A stretch of DNA of 64,000 nucleotides, from assembly GCA_903825285.1 (NCBI GenBank), contig CAIJZY010000014.1, positions 186,001-250,000 on the forward strand, in the 5' to 3' direction. Position numbers and translations under genes: made by a program. This DNA comes from an uncultured Opitutia bacterium (GTDB lineage: Bacteria > Verrucomicrobiota > Verrucomicrobiia > Opitutales > Opitutaceae). The notes beneath the pieces are model-generated. The model was given only the letters and a program-made list of their open reading frames with translations, was not told where the DNA came from and did not search any database. The first letter of the stretch is position 1, and each line of letters opens with the position of its first letter. Below are positions 7,784 through 15,916 of this stretch, piece by piece.

Positions 7784-8596
7784 TCAGGCGGCATGGTAGA
7801 TGATCGGCGTCATCGTGCCGTTCATCACCTCGCCGACGGCCACGTCGGACGCGAACGCGGCGCGGTCGCCCTCGCGGGACTTGGTGTGCGGCTCGATGAG
7901 ACGGATGTCCTCATCCATGTAGATGATCGTCATGACCGCGCGCGGCTTGGTCGAGGTGTTGCGCCCGGCGCGGTGGAAGGTCCAGCCGTAGTGGAAGCTG
8001 ACCTCGCCGAGGTCGAAGGGCGTGTCGTCGAGCGGATAATTCTGCTCCCGCATCGAGCGGCCGATGCGCTCCTCGCTCTCGTCGCTGATCGCCAGCTCGC
8101 GGCCCGACTCGAAATGGTGGCTGCCCCGCGCGAAGGCGAGCGGGCCCATCTCCATCGGCACGGCCTGCAACGGGATCCAGGCGGTGACCGTGTTCGCGTT
8201 GCTCAGGGGCCAGTAATACTGGTCGGCGTGCCACGGCGTGACGCCGCCGCCCGGCTCCTTGTAGAGCGCCTGGTCATGGTACATGCGCACGCCCCGGACG
8301 CCCAGCAGCTCGGCCGCGAGGCGCGCGAGCCGCTGGCCCCAGCAGAATTCCTTCACCGTCGCGTTCTTCGTCCAGATATTGCCGACCTGGAGGAACGCCT
8401 TGTTGTAGGTGTCCCGCTGCTCGATCGGGATGTGCATCGTGTTCAGCCGGTGCACCTCGGTCGTGATGATCGCCCCGTAGTGCGCGAGGACCTCGGGGGA
8501 GAGCACCTGCTTCAGCTTGATGTAGCCGTCGCGGCGAAACCGCTCCACCTGATCGGCGCTCAGCGGATAATGGGAGTCGAGGTCAAGTTTCGCCAT
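7784..8596 (-). CDS. Phytanoyl-CoA dioxygenase (PhyH) family protein
   Basis: This 270-residue Fe(II)/2-oxoglutarate dioxygenase fold has an N-terminal FRRDGYIKLKQVLSPE, the iron ligands H-x-D in TPWHADQYYWPL, the segment LAFARGSHHFESG, and a distal histidine in SFHYGWTFHRAGRN. PhyH-family members hydroxylate varied small molecules and lipids, and the substrate cannot be read from sequence. It is divergent from the response regulator at 8825 and stands alone as a transcription unit. A second, only distantly similar PhyH protein is at 20470. Confidence 0.87.
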   Translation of the reverse strand: MAKLDLDSHYPLSADQVERFRRDGYIKLKQVLSPEVLAHYGAIITTEVHRLNTMHIPIEQRDTYNKAFLQVGNIWTKNATVKEFCWGQRLARLAAELLGVRGVRMYHDQALYKEPGGGVTPWHADQYYWPLSNANTVTAWIPLQAVPMEMGPLAFARGSHHFESGRELAISDESEERIGRSMREQNYPLDDTPFDLGEVSFHYGWTFHRAGRNTSTKPRAVMTIIYMDEDIRLIEPHTKSREGDRAAFASDVAVGEVMNGTMTPIIYHAA

Positions 8597-8824
8597 GGGG
8601 ATGTCTCGTGAAGGAGAGTCGCGGCCGCGGCAAGCATCCGTGCGCCGCCGCGGATGAATATTTCAGCTCGTCCCGCCGGTATCCGGCCCGCCGGTGGGGC
8701 TTCCTTCGGCCCGGAACCTTTCGTAAAGCGTACGTAAAATCCGCAAATCGGGACATCTTTACATCATTTTAGCAGACGTTGGCTTGTGGGGGCGGCCGAT
8801 GCTGGCAGCGTCGTGACCCCGGCC

Positions 8825-9238
8825 ATGGCAACGCGACTCAAGATTCTCGTGATCGATGACGAGGCAGACATCTGCGACATGACCAAGCTCCTGCTCGAGC
8901 GGGTGGGCCACGAGGTCATCTGCGCGTGCGACGGACGCGTCGCGATGCAGCTGCTGGACTCCCAGATGTTCGACCTGGTGATCACGGACATGTTGATGCC
9001 GAACCGCGATGGCCTGGAGGTGATGGCTGACCTGCGGCGCAAGCATCCCGCCGTTCGCATCATCGCCACGTCGGGCGGCGGCCGCATCTCGAGCGACAGC
9101 TATCTCCAGATTGCCCGCCGGGCCGGCGCCCACGCGCTGCTGCCGAAGCCATTTACGCTGAAAGAACTGCACGCGAGCCTCATCGCGGCGATGCCGGATG
9201 CGGCGGCGGCGGCCCCGGCCGCGCAGCCCCAGGCCTGA
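8825..9238 (+). CDS. Single-domain response regulator (CheY-like receiver)
   Basis: The 137 residues are essentially one receiver domain. It has the acidic pair in LVIDDE, phospho-acceptor Asp55 in LVITDMLMPNRDG, the switch residue in IIATSGGG and the conserved Lys in LLPKPF. There is no output domain, so it likely works by protein-protein contact or phosphotransfer. An alanine-rich tail (AAAAAPAAQPQA) ends the protein. The start at ATG 8825 is preferred over a longer non-ATG frame from 8786. No kinase is adjacent. Confidence 0.88.
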   Translation: MATRLKILVIDDEADICDMTKLLLERVGHEVICACDGRVAMQLLDSQMFDLVITDMLMPNRDGLEVMADLRRKHPAVRIIATSGGGRISSDSYLQIARRAGAHALLPKPFTLKELHASLIAAMPDAAAAAPAAQPQA

Positions 9239-9245
9239 CCGCGCC

Positions 9246-10337
9246 TCAGGGCGCGAACCGCACGCACACCGGCAGCGGCACCGCCGCCGTGGCGGCGGTC
9301 AGCGTCAGCCGGCCGGTCCGCCGGTCCACCTGCAGCACGCTCAGTGAATTGGACTGCTGGTTCGCACAGAGCAGCCAGCGGCCGTCGGGGGAGAGATCAA
9401 AGTTGCGGGGGTTCTTGCCGCCGCACGGGACGATCTCGACCAGCGTGAGCCGGCCCGAGACCTCATCGATCGCGAAGACCGCGAGGCTGTCATGGCCGCG
9501 GTTGGAGCAGTACACGTAGCGGCCGCTGGGGTGGACGCGAATCTCCGCGGCATGCGACACGCCGGGAAAATCCGCGGGCAGCGTGGTGAGTGTCTGCCGC
9601 GGCGCGAGCGCGCCAGTGGCGGGGTCGTAGTCGTAGGCCGTGACGGTGTTGCCCATCTCCGTGAGCGCGTAGGCGTGGCGGCCGTCGCGGCCGAATGCGA
9701 AGTGCCGCGGACCACTGCCGGGCGCGGTGGCGACAAACGCCGGCTCGGCCGGGGTGAGCACGGCCCGGGCGGCGTCGAGGCGGTAGGTGAAGATGCGGTC
9801 GAGGCCGAGGTCGCAGACGATCACGTAGCGACCGTCGGGCGAGAGAGTGACCGAGTGCACATGCGGCGATGACTGGCGCTCGGGATCCACGCTGTGGCCG
9901 GTGTGCGGGATCACGTTGGGCGCGCCCAGCGTGCCATCGGGCCGCAGCGGGATGGCCGCCACGATGCCGGTGTGGTAATTCGCGATCACCAGCGCGTGGT
10001 CGGTCGGGTCCACCGCGATGTGGCACGGTGCGACGCCGCCCGAGGGCTGCGGCGGCTGCAGCGGCTGCAGCTTGCCCGCGGCGAAATCGACGGCGAAGGC
10101 CGCGGCCATCGCGCCCGACTCGCTGGTCGCGTAGAGGCGCCAGTGGTCCGGCGAGAAGGCCAGGAACGACGGGTTGGGCGAAGCGGCGGCCAGGACCGGG
10201 GTGGACAGCGCGCCGGTGGCGGGATCCAGCCGGACGGCGTAGATGCCCTGGCTGGTCGTGCGGGTGTAGGTCCCGATGAAGGCGAGCGGATTGGCCGCGG
10301 CGGGGAGCGTCATAAGCAGGAAAATCAGGGTGCGCAT
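9246..10337 (-). CDS. Lactonase family protein (6-phosphogluconolactonase-like beta-propeller)
   Basis: This protein of about 363 residues has a short signal peptide (MRTLIFLLMTLPAAANP) followed by seven-bladed propeller repeats: AFIGTYTRTTSQGIYAVRLDPATG, then recurring SPDGRYVIVCDLG, HPSGRYVYCSNRG and SPDGRWLLCANQ motifs. This is the YbhE/Pgl lactonase family, which hydrolyses 6-phosphogluconolactone or related lactones. A secreted member more likely acts on external lactones or carboxymuconolactone-like compounds. ATGs at 10340 and 10337 are equivalent choices. It may be co-transcribed with tdk just upstream (14-base gap). Confidence 0.83.
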   Translation of the reverse strand: MRTLIFLLMTLPAAANPLAFIGTYTRTTSQGIYAVRLDPATGALSTPVLAAASPNPSFLAFSPDHWRLYATSESGAMAAAFAVDFAAGKLQPLQPPQPSGGVAPCHIAVDPTDHALVIANYHTGIVAAIPLRPDGTLGAPNVIPHTGHSVDPERQSSPHVHSVTLSPDGRYVIVCDLGLDRIFTYRLDAARAVLTPAEPAFVATAPGSGPRHFAFGRDGRHAYALTEMGNTVTAYDYDPATGALAPRQTLTTLPADFPGVSHAAEIRVHPSGRYVYCSNRGHDSLAVFAIDEVSGRLTLVEIVPCGGKNPRNFDLSPDGRWLLCANQQSNSLSVLQVDRRTGRLTLTAATAAVPLPVCVRFAP

Positions 10338-10350
10338 CAATCGCCGGGGC

Positions 10351-10932
10351 TCAGCGCGCGTTGAGCGCGGACTTGAAGTGCCGCCGGCAGACCGCGACGT
10401 AGCGGTCGTTGCCGCCGATCTCGACCTGGGCGCCTTCCTTCACGGCGCTGCCGTCCTCGGCGATGCGCAGGTTCATCGTCGCCTTGCGGCCGCAGTGGCA
10501 GATGGTCTTCAGCTCGATGAGGTCGTCGGCGAGCGCCAGCAGCTCGGCGCTCCCGGGGAAGAGCTGCGCCTGGAAGTCGGTGCGCAGGCCGTAGCACAGG
10601 ACCGGGATGTTGAGCTGGTCGGCGACGTCCGTCAGCTGCCGGACCTGCGCCGGCGAGAGGAACTGGGCCTCGTCCACGAACACGCAGGCGACCGGGGCCT
10701 CGGCCTGGGCGGCGCGGATCTGCGCAAACAGGTCGTCGTCCGCGCGGAGCGGCAACGCGTCGGACGCCAGCCCGATGCGCGACTGGATCCGCCCGTAGCC
10801 GGCGCGGGTGTCGAGCGTCGGGGCGAACATGAGCGTGCGCATGCCGCGCTCCTGGTAGTTGTAGCTCGACTGGAGGAGCACCGTGCTTTTCCCCGCGTTC
10901 ATCGCCGCGTAGTAGAAATAGAGCTTCGCCAT
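10351..10932 (-). CDS. tdk: Thymidine kinase
   Basis: This 193-residue type II thymidine kinase has [13 protein letters not shown] (P-loop), the [10 protein letters not shown] Walker B/DEAQ motif, the lid-adjacent [13 protein letters not shown], and zinc-binding cysteines in CHCGRKAT and CRRHF. It phosphorylates thymidine to dTMP for salvage. The ATG at 10932 (MAKLYFYYA) aligns with known starts; a frame from 10944 adds MGGV. The gene is followed closely by the lactonase on the same strand. Confidence 0.95.
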   Translation of the reverse strand: MAKLYFYYAAMNAGKSTVLLQSSYNYQERGMRTLMFAPTLDTRAGYGRIQSRIGLASDALPLRADDDLFAQIRAAQAEAPVACVFVDEAQFLSPAQVRQLTDVADQLNIPVLCYGLRTDFQAQLFPGSAELLALADDLIELKTICHCGRKATMNLRIAEDGSAVKEGAQVEIGGNDRYVAVCRRHFKSALNAR

Positions 10933-11040
10933 GACGCCACCCACGGTGGAACCACCGGCGGAAAAAAGCCAGCGCGGGCTGCCGGGGGAGGCCTCGCCAA
11001 GACGAGCGCGAGTCTTGGCCTTAACCCACCCAAGGCATCG

Positions 11041-11193
11041 TCATCCTGAGCGAAGGCGAAGGATCGCAGATCTCTTTGCCCTCGAGCCAAGGTTGAATCC
11101 CCAGACACTCGCGCGGCGCGGCGGGAGTGTCGCTGGACGAACCCGGACTCTGCGGGGAGGTTAACAGCGATCCTTGGCCTTCGCTCAGGATGA
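11041..11193. repeat. Inverted repeat with CATCCTGAGCGAAGG arms (family F)
   Basis: A 27-base arm at 11041-11067 (begins TCATCCTGAGCGAAGG) pairs with 11167-11193 with a single mismatch, across a 99-base loop. It occupies most of the 283-base gap between the unknown gene ending at 11228 and tdk. Related words (CGTCATCCCGAGCATTGTCGAGGGATCGC) occur singly near 32070-32098. Confidence 0.7.
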
Positions 11194-11227
11194 CGTGAAG
11201 GAAAAGATCTGCCGCCCCGCGGCGGCC

Positions 11228-12190
11228 TCACCGCATCGTGGCGACGTTCGCGGCCTCGAAGCTCGACTGGCGGCGCGTGACCTCGGAGGCGAGGCGGTGC
11301 TGCGAGAGCTCGGCGATGACCTCGTCCACGTCGCGCTCGCGCACGTAGTTGGCCTGCGCGTAGGCGCGGAGCTGGCGCCAGTACTGCGCGAGGATGGTCT
11401 GGCCGGCATCATAGCAGGCCTCGCGGACCTCGGCGGACTGCTGGAGGAGGATCTTCAGCCCCTCGCCGCAGAAGCCGCGGGCCTCCGCCTCGCAGCGGAC
11501 GGCTTCAGCCGTGGCCTGGCCGCCGGGCAATCCGGCGAGCCGGTCCACCCACGAGAGCGCGCGGAACTCGGGGAGAACCGGGAGCTGCAGGCCGTCGGCC
11601 TGCTCGTCGCAGAGCTGCGCGAACTGGCCGCGGATTTCCTGCACGTCGGAAAGGCCGGACTGGATGGCGACGATCGTGATGCGCAGGTTGGTGAGGGCGC
11701 GGATGCGGGCCTGCTCGATCAGCGTCGGCGAGGGCGGCGGCGCGTTCGGGAGCGGCAGCGGGTTGATCGCGGCGGCCACGCCGCGGGCGTCGCGGGCCAG
11801 GGCCAGGGCCACGTCGTGCAGCGACTGCACGGCCTGCTCCCACCGGGTGACGACATTCGCGGCCTCGAGGCACGTGCGGAAATCCTGGCTTGAGGCCGGC
11901 AGGAAGCGCCGGAGCGCCTGCTCGATCTCGCCCTTCACCCAGAGGTCGATCTGCGACAGCTGGTCGAGGCGGGTCCGCAGGCCCGCCTCGTTGTCGAGCG
12001 CGGAGCGGAGCGAGGTCTGGAAGATCTGCCGCGTCTGGCTCGAGGCCAGCACGCCGAACGGCGGCCGCGTGCTGAGGATCTCCTCCTTTTCCCGGCTGAT
12101 CCGCGCCAGCGCCTCATTGAGGGACTCCTGACAAAGCACGGTATAGGCTTCGTCCTGGAGCAGGGCGACGATTTCAGTCGGTAGGTTCAT
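11228..12190 (-). CDS. Hypothetical helical protein
   Basis: I do not recognise this 320-residue protein. It is soluble and mostly predicted helical, with leucine/glutamine-rich segments (LRTRLDQLSQIDLWVKGEI, LTNLRITIVAIQSGLSDV) and a proline-rich interruption near residue 150 (NPLPLPNAPPPSP). There is no signal peptide, membrane segment or evident catalytic motif. It is a single gene, divergent from the GH95 gene, with a repeat-filled gap before tdk. Codon use is like its neighbours, so it looks native and translated. Confidence 0.75.
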   Translation of the reverse strand: MNLPTEIVALLQDEAYTVLCQESLNEALARISREKEEILSTRPPFGVLASSQTRQIFQTSLRSALDNEAGLRTRLDQLSQIDLWVKGEIEQALRRFLPASSQDFRTCLEAANVVTRWEQAVQSLHDVALALARDARGVAAAINPLPLPNAPPPSPTLIEQARIRALTNLRITIVAIQSGLSDVQEIRGQFAQLCDEQADGLQLPVLPEFRALSWVDRLAGLPGGQATAEAVRCEAEARGFCGEGLKILLQQSAEVREACYDAGQTILAQYWRQLRAYAQANYVRERDVDEVIAELSQHRLASEVTRRQSSFEAANVATMR

Positions 12191-12403
12191 GATACTGGCG
12201 CGTTTCTTTTAATGGTGCCTAACAGCCGGGCCGTCAACCACCCCATGCATTTTCCGCGGGGTGGCCGCCGCCGGCCTCAAGACACCAAGCGGACCATTAT
12301 CGGCCGGACTGGCGGCAATTGTAGGGGATTCGGCACGGGGACGGGCGAATACGCTTTCCGCGCGGCGGGCGGGCCGCTTTAACCTCCGGATTCCTGCTTG
12401 CCG

Positions 12404-14755
12404 ATGAGAAGACTTGCCCCGTCGCTTGTGCTGCTGGCCCTGTGGCTGCCCGCCACGCCGGGATTTTCCGCGCTGGCGCGGCCTGACACCATGAAGCTTA
12501 CCCTCGCTGCACCGATCACCACGTGGGACGAGGCCGTGCCGCTCGGCAACGGCCTCCTGGGCGGACTCCTCTGGGGCGACGGCGGCACGCTGCGCCTCTC
12601 GCTCGACCGGGGTGATCTCTGGGACGAGCGTCCCGCGCCGGGCCACCCGCTGGCCGGCCTCACCTACGCCCGGCTGCAGCAGCTCGTCGCCGCGAAGAAC
12701 AACGAGGAGATCAAGCGGCTCGTGGACACGCCGTATGCCGCGGATCACCCGACCAAGATCCCGGCCGGCCGGCTCGAGCTCGACCTCGCGCCCGGGCAGG
12801 CGGTGCAGACCTTCGTCCTCGACCTGAAAACTGCGACCGGCCGCGCCGAGCTCGCGCGGGGCGCGGGCGCGGTGGAGGTTTTTTTCAGCGCGGTGGAACC
12901 GGTCGCCCTGCTGCGCCTGCCGGGTCCGGCGCCGCGGGCCCTGCGCCTGCGCGCGCCCGAGTCGGTGCGCAAGCTCGGCTATCCCGAGCCCGTGCGCGGC
13001 CGCAGCGACGCGGCGGAGTGGTTCACGCAGCCGACCGCCGAGGGCCAGGCCACCTGCGTCTACGCCGGCTGGCGGCGCGCGGGGGACGAGACGCTGGTCG
13101 CGACGACCGTGGCGTTCTCGCGGGCCGACGGCCCGGACGTCGTGGCGGTGGCGCGGACCCGCGTGGAGGCGGCCCTCGCCGCGGGCTACACCGCACGACT
13201 GCAGCCGCACCTGGACTGGTGGACCGATTTCTGGGCGAAGTCCTCCGTCACGATTCCCGACGACGAGGTCCTGCGCCACTACCACCTTGTCCAGTATTTC
13301 TACGGCGCGGCCTCGCGCACCGGGGCGCCGCCGATCCCGCTGCAGGGCGTGTGGACCGCGGACGCGGGCGAGCTGCCGCCCTGGAAGGGCGACTATCATC
13401 ACGACCTCAACACCCAGACCACGTACCTCGGCTACCAGGCGGCGGGCCGCATGGCCGAGGGGCGCGTGTTCCTCGACTTCATGTCGTCGCGGCTGCCGGC
13501 GTTCCGGCAGTTTGCCCGGGATTTTCTGCAGCAGCCGGACGGCGCGGCGGTGCCGGCGGTGATGACGCTCGGCGGCTGGGCGCAGTACAGCCTGGCGCCC
13601 GTGCACGGCGCGTGGGTGGGTCACCTGTTCTATCTCCACTGGCGGTACACGCGCGACGAGCGCTTCCTCCGCGACGAGGCCTACCCGTGGTGCCGCGAAA
13701 TCGGCACGACGCTGAGCCGGCTGCTCCGGCCCGATGCGTCCGGCGCGCTCGTGCTGCCGCTGTCCGCCTCGCCCGAGGCGTGGAACAACAGCCAGCGCTC
13801 GTGGGTGAAACCGAACTCCAACTACGACATCGCCTGCCTGCGCATGCTCTTCCTCGGCAACCAGGAGATGGCCGCGGCGCTCGGCGAGGCCGCGGCGGCG
13901 CGCGAGTGGGGCCGGCTCGCGGCGGCGCTCGGGCCGCTGCACGTCAATGCGCGCCACGAGCTGATGATCTCCGCGGACGAGGACCTCACCTTCAGCCACC
14001 GGCACCTCGCGACGGTGATGGGCGTGTATCCGTTCAACCTCCTCACGATCGAGGGCAGCGACGCCGACCGCGCAGTGATCCAGGCGAGCGTGCGCGAGCT
14101 GGACCGGCTCGGCGTGCGGGAATGGTGCGGCTACTCCTACACGTGGATGGCGGCCCTGCGCGCACGCATCGGCGAGCCCGAGCCGGCGCTGTGGCACCTC
14201 AAGGCGTACCTGCACGCGTTCATCCTCCGCAATGGCTTCCACGCGAATGGCGACCAGACCAAGTCGGGTTTTTCAATCTTCGACTACCGGCCGTTCACCC
14301 TCGAGGGCAACTTCCTCGCGGCGGCGGCGGTGCACGAGCTGCTGCTGCAGAGCTGGTCCGCGCGGCCCGGCTCCGGCGAGGAGGGCCCGATCCGGATCTT
14401 CCCCGCGATGCCCTGGCGCTGGCACGAGGCCGCATTCGCCAACCTCATCGCCGAGGGCGGCCACCGCGTCTCGGCCACCCGGGAAAACAACGCGACCACC
14501 TGGCTGCAGGTCGTCGCCGCCCACGACGGCGAGGTCCGCATCCGCGACAACTTCGGCGGCCGCACGCCACAATGGAACCGCGCCAAGGTGCGGCGCGACG
14601 GCGCGGACTTCGTCTTCCCCGTGAAGACGCGCGACATCATCTCCGCCACGCTGCCGAAGCCCGCGGCCGTGCCACCCGCGCCGGCCGACGCCTTCCTCGA
14701 CGATGTGCCCAAGGCGCCAGCGAATCTTGGCGTCCCGATGGGAGCAGAGAATTAG
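12404..14755 (+). CDS. Secreted GH95-like glycoside hydrolase (alpha-L-fucosidase/galactosidase type)
   Basis: This 783-residue protein has a signal peptide (MRRLAPSLVLLALWLPATPG) and the family-typical opening WDEAVPLGNGLLGGLLWGDG with SLDRGDLWDERP. The (alpha/alpha)6 catalytic barrel carries IPLQGVW, DYHHDLNTQTTYLGYQAAG, a WNNSQRSW segment and SHRHLATVMGVYPFNL. A C-terminal beta domain includes IRIFPAMPWRW and DNFGGRTPQWN. GH95 enzymes invert alpha-1,2-L-fucosidic or alpha-L-galactosidic bonds in plant and algal glycans. The TTG at 12398 is a poorer start. A secreted hydrolase follows downstream, suggesting a small polysaccharide-degrading pair. Confidence 0.82.
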   Translation: MRRLAPSLVLLALWLPATPGFSALARPDTMKLTLAAPITTWDEAVPLGNGLLGGLLWGDGGTLRLSLDRGDLWDERPAPGHPLAGLTYARLQQLVAAKNNEEIKRLVDTPYAADHPTKIPAGRLELDLAPGQAVQTFVLDLKTATGRAELARGAGAVEVFFSAVEPVALLRLPGPAPRALRLRAPESVRKLGYPEPVRGRSDAAEWFTQPTAEGQATCVYAGWRRAGDETLVATTVAFSRADGPDVVAVARTRVEAALAAGYTARLQPHLDWWTDFWAKSSVTIPDDEVLRHYHLVQYFYGAASRTGAPPIPLQGVWTADAGELPPWKGDYHHDLNTQTTYLGYQAAGRMAEGRVFLDFMSSRLPAFRQFARDFLQQPDGAAVPAVMTLGGWAQYSLAPVHGAWVGHLFYLHWRYTRDERFLRDEAYPWCREIGTTLSRLLRPDASGALVLPLSASPEAWNNSQRSWVKPNSNYDIACLRMLFLGNQEMAAALGEAAAAREWGRLAAALGPLHVNARHELMISADEDLTFSHRHLATVMGVYPFNLLTIEGSDADRAVIQASVRELDRLGVREWCGYSYTWMAALRARIGEPEPALWHLKAYLHAFILRNGFHANGDQTKSGFSIFDYRPFTLEGNFLAAAAVHELLLQSWSARPGSGEEGPIRIFPAMPWRWHEAAFANLIAEGGHRVSATRENNATTWLQVVAAHDGEVRIRDNFGGRTPQWNRAKVRRDGADFVFPVKTRDIISATLPKPAAVPPAPADAFLDDVPKAPANLGVPMGAEN

Positions 14756-14771
14756 GCCTTTTGTTAAACTT

Positions 14772-14913
14772 CAAACGCCAAGGGCCAAACGCCAAACCTG
14801 TTTCAGGGAGCAGGATTTAGGGGCCAAGGAAACTAGAGATCAGTTGGACGCCCATTGGATCTTTGGCGGATTTGGTCCTCCGATTTTCGTTGGCGTTTGA
14901 AAACTGGCGTTTG
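14772..14913. repeat. Inverted repeat of CAAACGCCAA words (family D)
   Basis: Two CAAACGCCAA-type units at 14772-14797 are matched by reverse-complement units TTGGCGTTTG (14890-14899) and CTGGCGTTTG (14904-14913). The loop between is unrelated. It lies between the GH95 gene and the hydrolase. Its architecture is the same as families B and C: a reiterated short word plus an inverted copy. Confidence 0.65.
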
Positions 14914-14977
14914 CCGTTTTCATCCCATCCCTCATTTACATTCCCAAACCTACTCCGTCCTCCTAATCGTTCCGCCC

Positions 14978-15796
14978 ATGCGCATGCTCCGCTGGCTGTT
15001 CCCATTGTTCCTAACCTCCCTCTTTACGGCGCATGGGGCGGCTCCCACCGTCACCGAGTCCACCTGGCACGGCTTTCGCCGGATTGATTTCACCTTCGAG
15101 GGACACCCGGCGGTGCTGGTGTTCCCGCCGCACGCGGCGCCGGGCAAGCCCTGGGTCTGGCGGGCGGAGTGGTTCGGCGACGCGCATGCGCCGCAGGCCT
15201 CGCTCGCGCTGGTGGCGCGCGGCTGGCACCTCGCCTACCTGCAGGCCTCGGACCTCTATGGCGCGCCGGTGGCGATGAAGCTGTTCGACGCCTTTCACCG
15301 GCGGCTCACGTCGGAGTACGGGCTCTCGCCCAAGGTGGTCCTCGAGGGCGTCAGCCGCGGCGGACTCTATGCCTTCAACTTTGCCGCGGACTATCCCGAG
15401 CACGTCGCGGCGCTCTACCTCGACGCGCCGGCACTCGACATCCGCAGCTGGCCCGGTCCGAAGAGCCCGCTGTGGCCAGAGTGCCTGCGGTGCTACGGCC
15501 TCACGCCGGCCGAGGCGGCGACGGCAAAAGTCAGTCCGCTGGACCGCATCGAGCCCGTGGCGCGGGCGGGCATCCCCATCATCGGCGTGAGCGGTGACGC
15601 CGACGAAACCGTGTCGTACCCTGCGAACCTCGGCCGGCTCGCCGAGCTCTACCGCGCTGCCGGCGGCACGATCCAGGTGATCATCAAGCCCGGCGGCAAA
15701 CACCACCCGCACAGCCTGACGGATCCGACGCCGATCGTGGATTTCATCCTGAAGGCCGCGGGGCGGCCAAGGGACAAGGGACTGGGGACCAAGTAG
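14978..15796 (+). CDS. Secreted alpha/beta hydrolase
   Basis: This 272-residue protein has a signal peptide (MRMLRWLFPLFLTSLFTAHG). An alpha/beta-hydrolase triad is readable: nucleophile Ser in LEGVSRGGLYAFN, Asp in GVSGDADETV and His in KPGGKHHPHS. The fold resembles acetyl-xylan or sugar esterases and prolyl-oligopeptidase-like hydrolases; substrate unknown. It lies downstream of the GH95-like gene, so removal of glycan ester groups is plausible. The last residues (RPRDKGLGTK) are encoded inside an AAGGGAC-type repeat, hinting that the original C-terminus was altered. Confidence 0.8.
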   Translation: MRMLRWLFPLFLTSLFTAHGAAPTVTESTWHGFRRIDFTFEGHPAVLVFPPHAAPGKPWVWRAEWFGDAHAPQASLALVARGWHLAYLQASDLYGAPVAMKLFDAFHRRLTSEYGLSPKVVLEGVSRGGLYAFNFAADYPEHVAALYLDAPALDIRSWPGPKSPLWPECLRCYGLTPAEAATAKVSPLDRIEPVARAGIPIIGVSGDADETVSYPANLGRLAELYRAAGGTIQVIIKPGGKHHPHSLTDPTPIVDFILKAAGRPRDKGLGTK

Positions 15797-15879
15797 CAAG
15801 GGACAGCGGCTCAAGTGACAACAACAAGGGGCAAGTGACAAGGGGCCGGCACTTGCCGTCCTCCTGTCACTTGCCCCTT
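15771..15879. repeat. Inverted repeat of AAGGGGCAAGTGACA words (family E), possible bidirectional terminator
   Basis: AAGGGGCAAGTGACA (15826-15840) pairs perfectly with 15865-15879 across a 24-base loop. Related AAGGGAC/CAAGTGAC words extend left into the 3' end of the hydrolase gene. It sits between convergent genes (hydrolase and korB), so the stem could stop transcription in both directions. Confidence 0.65.
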
Positions 15880-15893
15880 GGTCCTTAATCCTT

Positions 15894-15915
15894 GCTGCGG
15901 CCGAAGGGCCGCAGC
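15894..15915 (-). terminator. Strong GC hairpin just after korB
   Basis: GCTGCGGCC (15894-15902) and GGCCGCAGC (15907-15915) form a 9-bp stem with a 4-base loop, directly downstream of the korB stop on the minus strand. There is no U-run, so it would need Rho or act as an RNA 3'-end stabiliser. Confidence 0.5.
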
Positions 15916-15916
15916 C

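Noticed and set aside
8795-8802. GCCGATGC upstream of the single-domain response regulator as a sigma-28 -10
   Set aside because: No acceptable -35 lies 11 or 12 bases upstream (ACGTTGGC/GACGTTGG), so it is probably chance.
12209-14242. A 677-residue minus-strand frame opposite the GH95 gene, and similar long frames opposite hflX, korA, the OGTs and fliD
   Set aside because: These are high-GC shadows: rich in Arg, Gly, Ala and His, with no domain signatures, and opposed by genes with intact catalytic motifs.
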